Source: Pseudomonadota bacterium (GTDB taxonomy: Bacteria; Pseudomonadota; Alphaproteobacteria; Azospirillales; Azospirillaceae). From it: a DNA stretch of 5,641 nucleotides. The notes beneath the pieces are model-generated. The model ran no database searches. It saw only the letters and a list, made by a program, of their open reading frames with translations, and was not told where the DNA came from. A program made the translations under genes and the position numbers. Each line of letters opens with the position of its first letter. Within the stretch, counting starts at the first letter, position 1. Positions 3,675 through 5,641 of the stretch are shown here, piece after piece. Location of the stretch: the NCBI GenBank assembly GCA_023411035.1, contig JAEYPE010000024.1, forward strand, positions 1 to 5,641, read 5' to 3'.

Positions 3675-5641
3675 TCAGGCCGCGGTGCTCTCGCCCGGAT
3701 GCGGCAGGGCCGGAGCCTCGCCTTCTCCGCCCTCGGCCACCGCCATGGCGCGGTCGCGTTCGGCAGCGATCTGCTTCAGACGGTTGACCACCGACCCCGT
3801 ACCCGCCGGGATCAGGCGACCGACGATCACGTTCTCCTTCAGCCCTTCCAGGTTGTCGGTCTTGCCCGACACCGCAGCCTCGGTGAGGACGCGGGTGGTT
3901 TCCTGGAACGACGCGGCGGAGATGAAGGACCGGGTCTGCAGCGACGCCTTGGTGATGCCCTGTAGAACCGGATGGCCGGAGGCCGGCTTCAGCCCCTCGC
4001 CGACGGTCTTTTCGTTCTCCTCGTCGAACTCCTGACGGTCGACCTGCTCGCCCACCAGGAAGGTGGTCTCGCCGGCGTCGGTGATCTCGACCTTCTGCAG
4101 CATCTGGCGGACGATCACCTCGATGTGCTTGTCGTTGATCTTCACACCCTGCAGTCGATAGACGTCCTGGATCTCGTTGATGAGGTAGTTGGCCAGAGCC
4201 TCCACGCCCATCACCGACAGAATGTCGTGCGGAACCGGGTTGCCGTCCATCAGCAGATCGCCGCGCTGGACATAGTCACCTTCCTGCACGGAGATGTGCT
4301 TGCCCTTCGGGATCAGATACTCGCGCTCGTCCCCCGTCTCGTCGTTGCGGACGACGATGCGGCGCTTGGTCTTGTAGTCCTTGCCGAACTCCACGCGACC
4401 GTCGAGGTCGGAGATGATCGCGAAGTCCTTCGGACGACGCGCCTCGAACAGCTCCGCCACGCGCGGCAGACCGCCCGTGATGTCGCGGGTCTTGGACGAT
4501 TCACGCGGGATACGGGCCAGCACGTCGCCGGCCTTCACATGGGCACCGTTCTCGACCGAGAGGATGGCGTCTACCGACATGAAGTAACGGGCTTCCAGAC
4601 CGTTGGCCAGCGTGATGACCTCGCCCCGCTCGTCGCGCAGCGTGATGCGCGGCTTCAGATCCGCACCGCGCGGCTGCTGACGCCAGTCCACCACGACCTT
4701 GGACGAGATGCCGGTCGCCTCGTCCATCACCTCGCGCATCGAGATGCCTTCCACGAGGTCCACATAGTGGGCGGTACCCTCGCGCTCGGTGATGATCGGC
4801 AGGGTGTAGGGGTCCCACTCGGCCAGCTTCTGCCCGCGTTCGACCTTCACGCCCTCGTCGGCCAGCAGCTTCGCACCGTACGGAACGCGGTGACGCGCCC
4901 GCTCGCGGCCCTGCTCGTCGAGCAGGATCACCTCGGTGTTGCGGCCCATGACGACCGGGATGTTGGAGGAGTTGATGACGACGTTGCGGTTGCTGATCCG
5001 CACCGTGGCATCGAACGCCGCCTCCACCTGGCTCTGCTCCGCACCGCGCTGCGCCGCACCGCCGATGTGGAACGTACGCATGGTGAGCTGCGTGCCCGGC
5101 TCGCCAATCGACTGGGCGGCGATGACGCCCACCGCCTCGCCGACGTTCACCAGCGTGCCGCGGGCCAGATCGCGGCCATAGCACTTGGCGCACACGCCGT
5201 CCTTGGTCTCGCAGGTCAGGACCGAACGGATCTTGACGCTGTCGATGCCCGAACGCTCGATGCGGTCGACCGTGGCCTCGTCGATCAGGCCGGCGTTCGG
5301 AACGATCAATTCGCCGTTCAGCGGGTCGATCAGATCGCCCACGACGGTGCGGCCCAGGATACGGTCGCCCAGCGGAGAGATGACCTCGCCGCCGTCGATC
5401 ACGGCCTTGACGGTGATGCCCTTCTCGGTGCCGCAATCGGTCTCGACGATGATCGCGTCCTGCGCCACGTCAACCAGACGGCGGGTCAGATAACCGGAGT
5501 TCGCCGTCTTCAGAGCGGTGTCGGCCAGACCCTTGCGGGCGCCGTGGGTGGAGTTGAAGTACTCCAGCACGGTCAGGCCTTCCTTGAAGTTCGAGATGAT
5601 CGGCGTCTCGATGATCTCGCCCGACGGCTTGGCCATCAGGC
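3675..5641 (-). CDS. rpoC: RNA polymerase subunit beta', C-terminal part (start lies beyond the window)
   Basis: Beta' forms much of the RNA polymerase active-site cleft. The reading frame is open to base 5641, so this is the last 655 codons or so of about 1400; the ATG at 5634-5636 is internal. Counting it as residue 1, four zinc-ligand cysteines lie at 68, 142, 149 and 152, the same spacing as E. coli Cys814, 888, 895 and 898, which sets an offset of 746. The bridge helix (around STHGARKGLADTALKTANSG, 29-48) and the trigger-loop base QLTMRTFHIGG (183-193, His190 matching E. coli His936) are intact. About 190 residues between HIGGA and the ITGGLPRVAELFEARRP segment correspond to the SI3 insertion of proteobacterial beta'. 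The conserved AGTG and LKENVIVGRLIP segments precede a short variable tail ending in STAA. From the internal Met there are 653 residues against 661 in E. coli, so the end is complete. Confidence 0.98.
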   Translation of the reverse strand, partial: LMAKPSGEIIETPIISNFKEGLTVLEYFNSTHGARKGLADTALKTANSGYLTRRLVDVAQDAIIVETDCGTEKGITVKAVIDGGEVISPLGDRILGRTVVGDLIDPLNGELIVPNAGLIDEATVDRIERSGIDSVKIRSVLTCETKDGVCAKCYGRDLARGTLVNVGEAVGVIAAQSIGEPGTQLTMRTFHIGGAAQRGAEQSQVEAAFDATVRISNRNVVINSSNIPVVMGRNTEVILLDEQGRERARHRVPYGAKLLADEGVKVERGQKLAEWDPYTLPIITEREGTAHYVDLVEGISMREVMDEATGISSKVVVDWRQQPRGADLKPRITLRDERGEVITLANGLEARYFMSVDAILSVENGAHVKAGDVLARIPRESSKTRDITGGLPRVAELFEARRPKDFAIISDLDGRVEFGKDYKTKRRIVVRNDETGDEREYLIPKGKHISVQEGDYVQRGDLLMDGNPVPHDILSVMGVEALANYLINEIQDVYRLQGVKINDKHIEVIVRQMLQKVEITDAGETTFLVGEQVDRQEFDEENEKTVGEGLKPASGHPVLQGITKASLQTRSFISAASFQETTRVLTEAAVSGKTDNLEGLKENVIVGRLIPAGTGSVVNRLKQIAAERDRAMAVAEGGEGEAPALPHPGESTAA

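Noticed and set aside
3675..5636. rpoC as a truncated gene starting at the ATG at 5636
   Set aside because: The frame continues upstream to the window edge, and that Met aligns with an internal residue (E. coli position 747 by the zinc-cysteine spacing).

Overview
This window is a piece of a bacterial chromosome carrying the end of the rpoBC operon followed by the str operon, all transcribed on the minus strand. In transcription order the genes are rpoC (3' part, 3675-5641), rpsL (2798-3169), rpsG (2315-2785), fusA (210-2288) and tuf (first 57 codons, 172 down to 1). The DNA is GC-rich with strong GC bias at third codon positions. The direct rpoC-rpsL-rpsG-fusA-tuf order, the 123-residue S12, the 156-residue S7 ending in HYRW and the wording of EF-G and beta' fit an alphaproteobacterium. 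A Rhodospirillales (Azospirillum-like) host is my best guess, from remembered family sequences only.

Layout. A clean intrinsic terminator with a GAAA tetraloop lies just after rpoC (3613-3647). It is followed by about 165 bases in which I see no gene. A near-consensus sigma-70 promoter (TTGACG-17-TATAGT, 3416-3444) then starts the str operon, with a small dyad inside its spacer and another just upstream. The predicted transcript has an untranslated leader of about 240 nt before the rpsL start. That leader reads as a string of back-to-back RNA hairpins, two of which look like intrinsic terminators (stem plus TTTT or TTTTT). No later promoter is visible between them and rpsL. Downstream the genes are packed tightly, with gaps of 12, 26 and 37 bases, as one operon.

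Function. The genes supply the catalytic beta' subunit of RNA polymerase, two small-subunit ribosomal proteins (decoding-centre S12 and head-organising S7), the translocase EF-G and the aminoacyl-tRNA carrier EF-Tu. This is ordinary core housekeeping DNA and I see no mobile element, CRISPR array, tRNA or defence system. The part that deserves a second look is the rpsL leader (3170-3467), a candidate attenuator and/or ribosomal-protein autoregulatory element. The fusA gene also stands out for less optimised codon use than rpsL and rpsG.
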